This document shows positions 1-6,981 of a DNA stretch of 64,000 bases, piece by piece (position 1 is the first letter of the stretch; each line of letters begins with the position of its first letter). The position numbers and the translations under genes were made by a program. The notes under the pieces are model-generated. The model saw only the letters and a list, made by a program, of their open reading frames with translations, was not told the origin of the DNA and made no database searches. The stretch is from Nonomuraea deserti. GTDB taxonomy: Bacteria; Actinomycetota; Actinomycetes; Streptosporangiales; Streptosporangiaceae. The stretch lies in contig NZ_SMKO01000017.1 of assembly GCF_004348685.1 (NCBI RefSeq), positions 25,323 through 89,322 on the forward strand. The letters run 5' to 3'.

Positions 1-45
1 TCGCCAGGCTGACCGGCCCGCCCGGGGAAGGAAGGAGGTGATCGT

Positions 46-477
46 GTGCCCGCCCAGCGAAGGGTCCGCGCGCGACGCCCTGCCGAGCGGGACGCCGAGT
101 CCCAGGAGCCCGTCGAGGACCAGCAGGCCGGGGACCGGCCCGTCGAGGACGAACCGGATGAAGAAGCGTCTCGCGACGACGCTCCGCCGGCCCGCTCCCG
201 CGCGAGGGCCCTGTCGGCCGGCGGCGCCGGCGCGGCGGGGCTGCGCCACATCGTCGAGCTGACCGGCCGGGAGTCCGAGGGGATCACGCTGGTGAAGCCG
301 GAAGGTGACGGCTGGGTGGTGGGCGTCGAAGTCGTGGAGGACCGCCGCATCCCGTCCTCGGGCGACGTGCTCGCGCTCTACCAGGCCGAGCTGGACGCGG
401 ACGGCGAGCTCCGCTCGTACCGGAGGCTGCGCCGCTACCGGCGGGGCAGCGGCGACCAGGGCGAGGGCGGATCATGA
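46..477 (+). CDS. gvpO: Gas vesicle protein GvpO
   Basis: This 143-aa protein has a low-complexity, charged N-terminal half (to about residue 60). A conserved GvpO domain follows, recognisable by HIVELTGRESEGIT and by VGVEVVEDRRIPSS leading into an ALYQAELD segment. GvpO is a minor gas-vesicle assembly protein of actinomycete gvp clusters. The GTG start at 46 is set by a strong GGAAGGAGG ribosome site about 6 nt upstream. Its stop overlaps the next start as ATGA, so it is translationally coupled to the rest of the operon. The main shell gene gvpA would lie upstream, outside this window. Confidence 0.85.
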   Translation: MPAQRRVRARRPAERDAESQEPVEDQQAGDRPVEDEPDEEASRDDAPPARSRARALSAGGAGAAGLRHIVELTGRESEGITLVKPEGDGWVVGVEVVEDRRIPSSGDVLALYQAELDADGELRSYRRLRRYRRGSGDQGEGGS

Positions 478-887
478 TGGAACCGGCACGCCCGGCGGGA
501 CGCGCCTACCCGTCCTCGTCCGGCGGCGGGCGGGAGCCGGCCAACCTGGGCGACATCCTGGAGCGGGTGCTCGACAGAGGTGTGATCATCGCGGGCGACA
601 TCCGGGTCAACCTCCTCGACATCGAACTGCTGACGATCAAGCTGCGGCTGGTCGTCGCCTCGGTCGACACCGCCAAGGAGATGGGCATCGACTGGTGGGA
701 GCACGACCCCTGGCTGACCGGGAAGGACCGCGGCCTGGAGGAGGAGAACCGCAGGCTGCGCAGGAGGCTCGAGGCCCTGGAGGAGGGCCGCTCTGCGCCG
801 CCCGCCATCGAGGGGCACGTCGAGGAGGACGAAGACGTCGAGCCCGCGCCGCGGCGGCGCGCCGGAAGGAGGCGAGATGACGGCTGA
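474..887 (+). CDS. gvpJ: Gas vesicle GvpA/GvpJ-family protein
   Basis: The protein has 137 aa. Residues ~25-80 are the GvpA/J fold: LGDILERVLDRGVIIAGDI, then VNLLDIELLTIKLRL and AKEMGIDWWE. GvpA itself stops soon after this core. Here a charged, probably coiled-coil tail rich in Glu and Arg continues for about 55 residues, which fits the minor protein GvpJ. The position before gvpL-S-K also matches gvpJ in the Streptomyces cluster order. The start ATG overlaps the gvpO stop (ATGA), and the 3' end overlaps gvpL by 11 nt. Confidence 0.8.
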   Translation: MMEPARPAGRAYPSSSGGGREPANLGDILERVLDRGVIIAGDIRVNLLDIELLTIKLRLVVASVDTAKEMGIDWWEHDPWLTGKDRGLEEENRRLRRRLEALEEGRSAPPAIEGHVEEDEDVEPAPRRRAGRRRDDG

Positions 888-1659
888 CGCGGGCACGTAC
901 CTGTACGTGGTCGCGCGCGACTCCGGCGCCCCCTCCCCCGAAGGGCTGTCGGGGGTGGCGGGCGCGCCGGTGCGGGCGATCACCCGTTCCGGGCTGGTCG
1001 CGTACGTGAGCACCGTGCCGCTGGCCGAGTTCGGGGAGGAGCCGCTCCAGCGTTCCATGGAGGACCTGGACTGGCTCGACGCGACCGCCAGGGCGCACCA
1101 CCACGTGGTCGAGGCGGTGGCGGTGGCGGTGCCCGCCGTACCCGTGCGGCTGGTCACCGTCTACAGCGGCGACGAGCAGGTCTCCGGCCTGCTGGAGGAG
1201 CGGCACGACGACTTCTGCCAGGCGCTCGACCGCATCACCGGTCGCCAGGAGTGGGGCGTGAAGGTGTACGCCGACCCGGCGGAGCAGGCCGAACCCGCCG
1301 CCGCGCAGGAGAGTGGCGGCGCCGCGACCGGTCCGGGAGCGGCGTACCTGCGCAAACGCCAGGCGGGGTTGCGCAGCAGGGAGGAGGCGTGGCGGCGGGC
1401 GAGCGCCCGGGCCGAGCGGGTCCACGACCGGCTGGCCTCCGTCGCGGTCGCCGGCCGCCGCCACCGGGCCCAGGACCCGCAGCTGTCCGGGCGCAAGGAA
1501 TGGATGATCCTCAACGGCGCCTACCTCGTCGACGAGGAACGGCGCGCGGAGTTCGTACGGACGGTGGACGAGTTGCGCGGCGAGGGCGGGGAGCTGGAGC
1601 TGACCGGCCCGTGGGCGCCGTACTCGTTCGCCGCGCTGGACGAAGGGGGTGAACCATGA
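877..1659 (+). CDS. gvpL: Gas vesicle protein GvpL/GvpF family
   Basis: This 260-aa protein begins with the family signature YLYVVARDSG. It continues with the VAYVSTVPLAEFGEEPL and LDWLDATARAHHHVVE segments and has the C-terminal KEWMILNGAYLVD and LTGPWAPYSF motifs typical of GvpF/GvpL. These accessory proteins help nucleate and assemble the gas-vesicle shell. The order gvpJ-L-S-K favours gvpL over gvpF. It overlaps gvpJ by 11 nt and gvpS by 4 nt (ATGA), so the block is expressed as one unit. Confidence 0.85.
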   Translation: MTADAGTYLYVVARDSGAPSPEGLSGVAGAPVRAITRSGLVAYVSTVPLAEFGEEPLQRSMEDLDWLDATARAHHHVVEAVAVAVPAVPVRLVTVYSGDEQVSGLLEERHDDFCQALDRITGRQEWGVKVYADPAEQAEPAAAQESGGAATGPGAAYLRKRQAGLRSREEAWRRASARAERVHDRLASVAVAGRRHRAQDPQLSGRKEWMILNGAYLVDEERRAEFVRTVDELRGEGGELELTGPWAPYSFAALDEGGEP

Positions 1660-1859
1660 CGTACCCGGAGCCTCGTGGCGCCATGCTCGCCGAGGAGGGC
1701 CGGCTGCCCGCCGAGCGGGTCGCGCTGGTCGACCTGCTCGACCGGCTGCTCGCGGGGGGCGTCGTGGTGAGCGGCGACCTCGTCCTGTCGATCGCCGACA
1801 TCGACCTCGTACGCATCTCCATCCACGCACTGATCACCTCGATCCGCGATGACGAGTGA
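1656..1859 (+). CDS. gvpS: Short GvpA-like protein GvpS
   Basis: This is a 67-aa minimal GvpA-fold protein with VALVDLLDRLLAGGVVVSGD and LSIADIDLVRISIHALI. It lacks the C-terminal extension seen in gvpJ. In Streptomyces clusters a protein of this size between gvpL and gvpK is called GvpS, a minor structural component. Its start overlaps the gvpL stop (ATGA), and its end overlaps gvpK by 11 nt. Confidence 0.75.
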   Translation: MTYPEPRGAMLAEEGRLPAERVALVDLLDRLLAGGVVVSGDLVLSIADIDLVRISIHALITSIRDDE

Positions 1860-2166
1860 CCCCGGCGAGCCCGCCCGCCAGGCCAGGAAGCCGCGGCTGC
1901 GGATCGACACCGACGCGGAGGCGGTGGAGCGTGACCTGTCCCGGCTCGTGCTGACGCTGGTCGAGCTGCTGCGCCAGCTCGTCGAGCGGCAGTCCGTACG
2001 GAGGATGGAGCAGGGCGACCTGTCGGACGAGCAGATCGAACAGCTCGGCATGACGCTCATGCGGCTGGAGGAGGCCATGGAGGAGCTCTGCGAGCGGTTC
2101 GACCTGGCGCCGTCGGACCTGAACCTCGACCTGGGCCCGCTCGGCAGCCTCCTGCCCAAGGATTAA
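1849..2166 (+). CDS. gvpK: Gas vesicle protein GvpK
   Basis: This 105-aa protein carries the GvpK pattern: IDTDAEAVERDLSRLVLTLV, LLRQLVERQSVRRME, LSDEQIEQLGMTLMRLEE, and the C-terminal DLNLDLGPLG. GvpK is a conserved accessory protein required for gas-vesicle formation. It is the last gene of the overlapping gvp block, and the operon ends here with TAA. Confidence 0.88.
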   Translation: MTSDPGEPARQARKPRLRIDTDAEAVERDLSRLVLTLVELLRQLVERQSVRRMEQGDLSDEQIEQLGMTLMRLEEAMEELCERFDLAPSDLNLDLGPLGSLLPKD

Positions 2167-2171
2167 TTCGG

Positions 2172-2201
2172 TTGCGCGGGGCACCGGCGGCCCCGTAGCT
2201 T
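2172..2201 (+). promoter_or_regulatory. Possible sigma-70-type promoter before the small basic ORF
   Basis: TTGCGC (2172-2177) and TAGCTT (2196-2201) are 18 bp apart, just after the gvpK stop. This would give the small ORF at 2347 its own transcript with a 5' leader of about 140 nt. The match is visual only. Confidence 0.3.
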
Positions 2202-2346
2202 CATGGGCATGCGCCTTTACCTGTAATTCGCCGGGCCTCAGGGCCCGTGCTCAGCCGGCCAAGACCGCCAGTCCGTCCAGACGCGGCAGCTGAGCTTGCC
2301 GACCGGCCTCCGAGCCGCGTCGAGAGTTACGTAAAGGAGCTTTCTC

Positions 2347-2469
2347 ATGCGAGTCCGCGCAAGCAACAAGAAGAAGAACCGGCCCCAGCTGCCCACCCCC
2401 CGGCAGCTGCCGAAGATGCCGCAGCGCCCGATCGCGCCGCCGAGGCGCGTGCCGTCGAAGGGCCGCTGA
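2347..2469 (+). CDS. Small basic Pro-rich protein (40 aa), unknown function
   Basis: This short ORF begins MRVRASNKKKNRPQLPTPRQ and stays Pro/Arg/Lys-rich to its GR end, with almost no acidic residues. It was chosen because AAAGGAG lies 7 nt before the ATG and a perfect 15-bp terminator hairpin follows within 35 bp. A longer ORF (GTG 2247 to stop 2495, ending NYQGW) overlaps it in another frame but has no convincing ribosome site. The protein could bind nucleic acid or ribosomes because of its charge; that is speculation. Confidence 0.5.
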   Translation: MRVRASNKKKNRPQLPTPRQLPKMPQRPIAPPRRVPSKGR

Positions 2470-2501
2470 CCAAGGACAACTACCAGGGATGGTAGTGAAG
2501 A

Positions 2502-2542
2502 GCGAGCGCCGCCTCCCCCGTACGCCTGGAGGCGGCGCTCGC
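2502..2542. terminator. Bidirectional hairpin terminator
   Basis: This is a perfect 15-bp inverted repeat (2502-2516 and 2528-2542) with an 11-nt loop. It lies between the convergent small ORF and thiolase gene and could terminate both. Confidence 0.8.
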
Positions 2543-2553
2543 ACCCTTTCTGC

Positions 2554-3699
2554 TCAGAGGCGTTCGATGACGGTGACGTTGGCCTGGCCGCCGCCCTCGC
2601 ACATCGTCTGCAGCCCGTAGCGGCCGCCCGTGCGCTCCAGCTCGTGCAGGAGCTTGGTCATGAGGATCGCCCCCGTGCCGCCCAGCGGGTGGCCCAGCGC
2701 GATGGCGCCGCCGTTCGGGTTGACCTTGGCCGGGTCGGCGTCGAGTTCTTTCATCCACGCCATCGGCACCGGCGCGAACGCCTCGTTGATCTCGACGACG
2801 TCGATGTCGCCCATCGACATGCCGGCCTTCTTCAGCGCCCGCTGGGTGGCGGGGATCGGCGCGGTCAGCATGTAGACCGGGTCGTCGCCCATGAGCGCGA
2901 GCTGGTGGATGCGGGCGCGCGGGGTCAGGCCGTGCTCCCTGATCGCCTGCTCGGAGGCGATCAGCACCGCGCCCGAGCCGTCGGAGATCTGCGAGGAGGT
3001 GGCGGCGGTGATCTGGCCGCCCTCCTTCAGCGTCTTCAGCCCGGCCATCTTCTCCAGCGTGGTGTCGGGCCGCGGCCCCTCGTCGTCCTCGACGCCGTTG
3101 ACGGGGGCGATCTGGTCCTTGAAGTAGCCGTTCGCGACGGCCTTGGCGGCCCGCTGGTGCGACTCGAACGCGTACTGCTCCAGCGCGTCGCGCTTGAGGC
3201 CCCACTTCTCGCACATCAGCTCCGCGCCGCGGAACTGCGAGATCTCCTGCTTGCCGTAACGCTCGACCCACATCTCGCCGAACGGGAAAGGCATGCCCTT
3301 CTCGAGCGCGGCCGTGATCGAGGAGCCCATGGGCACGATGCTCATCGATTCGACGCCGGCCGCCACGACCAGGTCCTGGGTGCCCGACAGGACACCCTGG
3401 GCGGCGAAGTGGATGGACTGCTGCGAGGAGCCGCACTGCCGGTCGATCGTGACTCCGGCGGTGGTCTCCGGCAGGCCCGCCGACAGCCAGGCGTTGCGCG
3501 CGATGTCCATGCTCTGGGGGCCGAACTGCATGACACACCCCATGATGACGTCCTCGACCGCCGCGGGGTCGACGCCGGTGCGCTCGATCAGCGCCTTCAG
3601 TGTGTGCGCGGCCAGGTCAGTGGGGTGGACGGTGGACAGGCCGCCCTTCTTCTTGCCGACCGGGGTGCGGACCGCCCCGACGATGTACGCCTCTGCCAC
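2554..3699 (-). CDS. Acetyl-CoA C-acyltransferase (thiolase)
   Basis: This 381-aa thiolase would cleave 3-ketoacyl-CoA, or condense acyl-CoAs, in beta-oxidation. The acyl-accepting cysteine is C89 (DRQCGSSQQ). His337 lies in GHPLGGTGA and the second catalytic cysteine is C367 in MCEGGGQANV. Length and both domains are complete. The GTG start at 3699 follows GGAGG at a 4-nt spacing. The gene is monocistronic, with a 19-bp operator-like palindrome just upstream. Substrate chain length cannot be read from the sequence; fatty acid or sterol side-chain oxidation are both possible. Confidence 0.93.
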   Translation of the reverse strand: MAEAYIVGAVRTPVGKKKGGLSTVHPTDLAAHTLKALIERTGVDPAAVEDVIMGCVMQFGPQSMDIARNAWLSAGLPETTAGVTIDRQCGSSQQSIHFAAQGVLSGTQDLVVAAGVESMSIVPMGSSITAALEKGMPFPFGEMWVERYGKQEISQFRGAELMCEKWGLKRDALEQYAFESHQRAAKAVANGYFKDQIAPVNGVEDDEGPRPDTTLEKMAGLKTLKEGGQITAATSSQISDGSGAVLIASEQAIREHGLTPRARIHQLALMGDDPVYMLTAPIPATQRALKKAGMSMGDIDVVEINEAFAPVPMAWMKELDADPAKVNPNGGAIALGHPLGGTGAILMTKLLHELERTGGRYGLQTMCEGGGQANVTVIERL

Positions 3700-3712
3700 A
3701 GTGCCTCCTGGA

Positions 3713-3731
3713 AACCGAGCAATATTCGGTT
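3713..3731. promoter_or_regulatory. Palindrome upstream of thiolase
   Basis: AACCGA and TCGGTT arms are separated by 7 nt, 14 bp upstream of the thiolase start. The position suits a TetR-type repressor of fatty-acid genes. The regulator is not in the window. Confidence 0.35.
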
Positions 3732-3767
3732 ACTAGGTGCACACTACAACAGAGCGACGTTCTAGGG

Positions 3768-4430
3768 TCATTCCGAGGGGGGTACGAGGTCCTCCGCCGC
3801 GTCGATCCTGAACCGCCACCGGTCGACGGCCAGGCCGTTCAGCGCCTCGGACAGCTCAAGGGCGAGCGCGCCCAGCTTCTCCGGCTCCCCGCCGCGCAGC
3901 TCGATCGCCGTCAGCTCGGTGGCGAACGGCAGCAGCTCCGCCGCCGCCGGCGGGCCGCCCTTCTGCGGCACCAGCACGGCCTTGATGTCACCCGCCGTGA
4001 ACGTGAACTCCTCGTCCTCCTGCTCCAGGAACGGCGCCAGCTCCTCGGGCGTCGGGCGTACCGGAAGGATGACGGCGGGACCGCCCTCCGCCTCGTCGGC
4101 CGGATCGCTCACCTCGCCCCGGCACACCGCCAGCCCCTTCAGCCGGAAAGCCAGGCCCTCGGCGAGATAGCGGTCGAAGAAGTCAAGCGGCAACGGGCCC
4201 TCGGCGGCCACCCGCACCGCCCACGCCTTCTCCAGCTCGCCGCCCGTCAGCTCGCCCGCCGCCTCGACCGGCGCGCACACCCGCACGTCGGTCGCCACGA
4301 TGTCGTCGCCTTCCTTACGCGCGCCGGGATCGGCCAGCTGCACGATGCGCAGCAGCTTCGCCGGATCCGGCTTCGCGGGCAGCACCGCCGTGGGGCCTGT
4401 ACGCAGTCGTCGCTTCGCCATCCAGCCCAT
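3768..4430 (-). CDS. Conserved hypothetical protein, acidic
   Basis: This 220-aa soluble, acidic protein has no recognised catalytic motif and no signal peptide or membrane segment. It starts MGWMAKRRLRTGPTA and ends with a WRFRIDAAEDLV segment. It lies 15 bp downstream of the first sortase gene on the same strand, so it may be the last gene of that unit. I cannot assign a function. Confidence 0.7.
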   Translation of the reverse strand: MGWMAKRRLRTGPTAVLPAKPDPAKLLRIVQLADPGARKEGDDIVATDVRVCAPVEAAGELTGGELEKAWAVRVAAEGPLPLDFFDRYLAEGLAFRLKGLAVCRGEVSDPADEAEGGPAVILPVRPTPEELAPFLEQEDEEFTFTAGDIKAVLVPQKGGPPAAAELLPFATELTAIELRGGEPEKLGALALELSEALNGLAVDRWRFRIDAAEDLVPPSE

Positions 4431-4445
4431 GCCCAGCCTCCGCGC

Positions 4446-5204
4446 TCAGCTTCGATAGGAGCTCGTCATCGTCGCGTAAACGATGACGTTGTCGGTGTAG
4501 TGCCCGGTGCGACGATCATAGGTGCCGCCGCACGTGATCAGGTGCAGTTGGGCGTTCTCCTGGCTGCCGTAGACGCGCTGGGTCGGGAACGTCTTCTTGC
4601 TGGCCTGCTCCACGCCGCCGACCGTGAACACCGCCGTGGTCTTGTCCTGGCGCTTGACCTCGATGGTGTCGCCGTGCTTGAGCTCCGGCAGCCGGTTGAA
4701 CACCGCCGGGCTCGTCTTGGTGTCCTTGTGCCCCAGCAGGACGGCCGGTCCCGCCTCACCCGGCGTCGACATGTTCCGGTACCACCCGACCAGGTTGGCG
4801 TTGTTCGACGGCGGAACCTGGATCGTGCCGTTCCTGGCCAGGCCCACCGATTTGATCGGCGCGTTGACCCCCAGCCGCTTGATCACGAGCCGCATGGGAG
4901 TGGACGGCAGCATGGGAGGCGCCGGGTTGATCTGCGGCAGCGGCGGCGGCACGTCGGGCCCGCCCTGGAACAACGCCTGCTCGGGCTGCCCCGACGGCTT
5001 GGGCTGCGCCTCCAGCGCCAGGGTGTCCCGGTTGCTGGCCAGGCCGTACTCGTCGGGCGACCGGAAGACGATCAGCAACCCGGCCACCACGGTCACCACA
5101 CCGGCGATGGCCGCCACGATCAGCACGGTCCTGAGCGCCGCGCCCCCTTTGTCCTCAGGCGGCGGTACGGGAGCGCCGCCACCGTACGGGTAGTAGCCGG
5201 ACAT
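4446..5204 (-). CDS. Class F-type sortase, copy 1
   Basis: This 252-aa membrane-anchored transpeptidase has a Pro/Gly-rich cytoplasmic tip, one N-terminal membrane helix (~24-47), a Pro-rich linker and a C-terminal sortase fold. The catalytic residues are H159 (VLLGHKDT) and C225 (HLITCGG). After the cysteine comes DRRTGHYTDNVIVYA: the position where many relatives have Arg (HYRDN) is Thr, and the only nearby Arg are the RR pair 6-7 residues after Cys. It lies 5 bp downstream of a wall-protein gene (5210-6070), its likely substrate. Confidence 0.88.
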   Translation of the reverse strand: MSGYYPYGGGAPVPPPEDKGGAALRTVLIVAAIAGVVTVVAGLLIVFRSPDEYGLASNRDTLALEAQPKPSGQPEQALFQGGPDVPPPLPQINPAPPMLPSTPMRLVIKRLGVNAPIKSVGLARNGTIQVPPSNNANLVGWYRNMSTPGEAGPAVLLGHKDTKTSPAVFNRLPELKHGDTIEVKRQDKTTAVFTVGGVEQASKKTFPTQRVYGSQENAQLHLITCGGTYDRRTGHYTDNVIVYATMTSSYRS

Positions 5205-5209
5205 CCCCG

Positions 5210-6070
5210 TCAGCCCCGGGCGGCGTTACGGCGACGCATGAGGAGCCCACCCCCGGCTGCGGCGACGATCAGCGCGCCACCGGTGAGGATGAACAACCGC
5301 CCGTCAGGGCCCATGGTGCCACCGGCCCCGGTGTCGGCCCCGGCCTTGGGAGTCTGGGACTTCCTGGTCGGCTCGGACTCCGACGGCGACGGCGTGATGG
5401 TCACCGTGTGAGTGCTGGTCCTCGTGGGCCTGGGGCTGCTCGGGGTCGGCGTGGGCGACGTTCTCGTGGGCGTGGGGCTGGCGGTCGGTGTGCCGGTGGC
5501 GACCACCAGGTTCACGGAAGGACCGCCGGAGGTCGGCGGCTGGCAGTGGTAGGTGGCGTTGTTCACCTTGATGTCGAAGGCGCCGCCTCGGAGAGCGACC
5601 GTTCCCGTCGCGGTCGGTCTGACGACCATGGTCATGGTCGGCAGCGGCAAGGCAGCGCTGGGTGTCACGGTCGTCGGCTGTCTTATGGCGCCGGAGGCGG
5701 TGATTGAAGTGGAAGGAAGCGGCGATCCGCTGGGGCTGACAGTACCCACAGCTCCAACCGTGCTGTTCGGTGTGATCGTCGCGGTGGCCCGCAGTTGGCT
5801 TTCCGCCGCCGCCGGCTGCTTGACATCCCAGGTGACCGTGACCGTGGCATTGGGGGTGATGGTGCCGGCCGGGGTCTTCAGCTCCATCTGGAAGGGGACG
5901 GTGGCCGTCGGTGCGCCCGACGGCCCGCAGGTGTAAGCCACGGGAGCCGGAGCCGCCACTGCGGCCATCACAGGTATCGCTGCGAAGATCCCTGCGCCTA
6001 GAACGGCCATGGCGGATGCCTTGAGGGCGACGCGGCGCCGCGCCTTGGACGTCAGCACTTCCAGCTCCAT
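5210..6070 (-). CDS. Secreted wall-anchored protein with atypical sorting signal, copy 1
   Basis: This 286-aa exported protein has an N-terminal signal peptide (KARRRVALKASAM then a hydrophobic stretch to about residue 40). A Thr/Val-rich beta domain follows, then a Thr/Pro/Ser stalk. The C-terminal sorting region has TPKAGADTG, a hydrophobic helix and an MRRR charge cluster. No LPXTG is present. The neighbouring copy-2 protein carries the related TPKGGVDSG, so this element is probably what the adjacent sortase reads. An alternative GTG start at 6058 has a better ribosome site. The product probably sits on the cell surface; its ligand is unknown. Confidence 0.75.
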   Translation of the reverse strand: MELEVLTSKARRRVALKASAMAVLGAGIFAAIPVMAAVAAPAPVAYTCGPSGAPTATVPFQMELKTPAGTITPNATVTVTWDVKQPAAAESQLRATATITPNSTVGAVGTVSPSGSPLPSTSITASGAIRQPTTVTPSAALPLPTMTMVVRPTATGTVALRGGAFDIKVNNATYHCQPPTSGGPSVNLVVATGTPTASPTPTRTSPTPTPSSPRPTRTSTHTVTITPSPSESEPTRKSQTPKAGADTGAGGTMGPDGRLFILTGGALIVAAAGGGLLMRRRNAARG

Positions 6071-6180
6071 TTCAGCGCAGTATTAACAGTCGTGCCAGAA
6101 TTCCAGCTGTTGGTCACGGTTAGGTTGAGATCTTACGAACTGTCCCTGTCAACTTTCCCGTAAACCCAGAAATCGGCCGG

Positions 6181-6981
6181 TCAGCCCTTCTTCTTCGACA
6201 ACGTCGCGTACACGATGATGTTGTCCGTGTAGTGGTGGGTCGTCTTGTTGTAGACCCCGCCACAGGTGATGAGCCGGATCTGGGAGTTGGTGGTGTTCCC
6301 GTACACCCGCTTGGTCGGGAACGCGTTCTTGCTGGCCTGCTCGATCCCGCTGACCGTGAAGCGGGTGACCTTGCCGTCCGAGCGGTACACGTAGATCTGG
6401 TCCCCCTTGGCCAGTTCGCGCAGGCGGTCGAAGACGGCGGGGCCCCTGCGGGTGCTCACGTGGCCGTTGATGATCGAGGGTCCGAGCTCGCCGGGCAGGG
6501 GCGAGTGGTGGTACCAGCCGGTCAGGCCCGCCTTGCTCAGCGGCGGGGTGCCGAGTTTGCCCTGCTTGTCCAGGGTGACGGACCGGATCGAGGCGTTGAC
6601 CTTGATCTTGGGGATCTTGATGCGGGTCGGCCGTACCTTGCTCGTGCTCTTCTTCCTGGCCTTCGGGATGGCGGGCACCACCGGTGCGGCGGCCAGCGGG
6701 GGCGGCGCGTCCAGGCGGGCCGGCGTCAGGGGCACGTCCTTGCCCCCGGGCCCCACGGTGGCCGGCAACACGAACGCGCCCGCGTTCCCCATCGGCACCT
6801 TCGTCGGGGCCTTCGTCGGCGTCTCCTGCGCGGCGACCGGCGCCGCGAGCGGCCCCGATCCGTCGTCCACGGGCGGCGCCAGCGAGAGCAGCGTCACCAT
6901 GACGATGCCGACCCCGCCGAGCGAGCCGGCGATCAGCAGGCCGGGCAGCGCGCGCTGCATCGGCGTCGTCCGCTCGGTCAT
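6181..6981 (-). CDS. Class F-type sortase, copy 2
   Basis: This 266-aa sortase has an N-terminal membrane helix (~11-33), a Pro-rich linker and a C-terminal catalytic domain with H174 (INGHVST) and C240 (RLITCGG). The sequence after Cys runs GGVYNKTTHHYTDNIIVYA and then a Lys tail. There is no arginine anywhere downstream of Cys240, although the classical triad Arg lies there. It overlaps the upstream substrate gene by 4 nt (ATGA), so sortase and substrate are translationally coupled. It is paralogous to copy 1. Confidence 0.88.
   Translation of the reverse strand: MTERTTPMQRALPGLLIAGSLGGVGIVMVTLLSLAPPVDDGSGPLAAPVAAQETPTKAPTKVPMGNAGAFVLPATVGPGGKDVPLTPARLDAPPPLAAAPVVPAIPKARKKSTSKVRPTRIKIPKIKVNASIRSVTLDKQGKLGTPPLSKAGLTGWYHHSPLPGELGPSIINGHVSTRRGPAVFDRLRELAKGDQIYVYRSDGKVTRFTVSGIEQASKNAFPTKRVYGNTTNSQIRLITCGGVYNKTTHHYTDNIIVYATLSKKKG

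Noticed and set aside
2247..2495. 82-aa ORF over the small basic ORF
   Set aside because: It lacks a ribosome site and overlaps a better-signalled frame; kept only as a finding.
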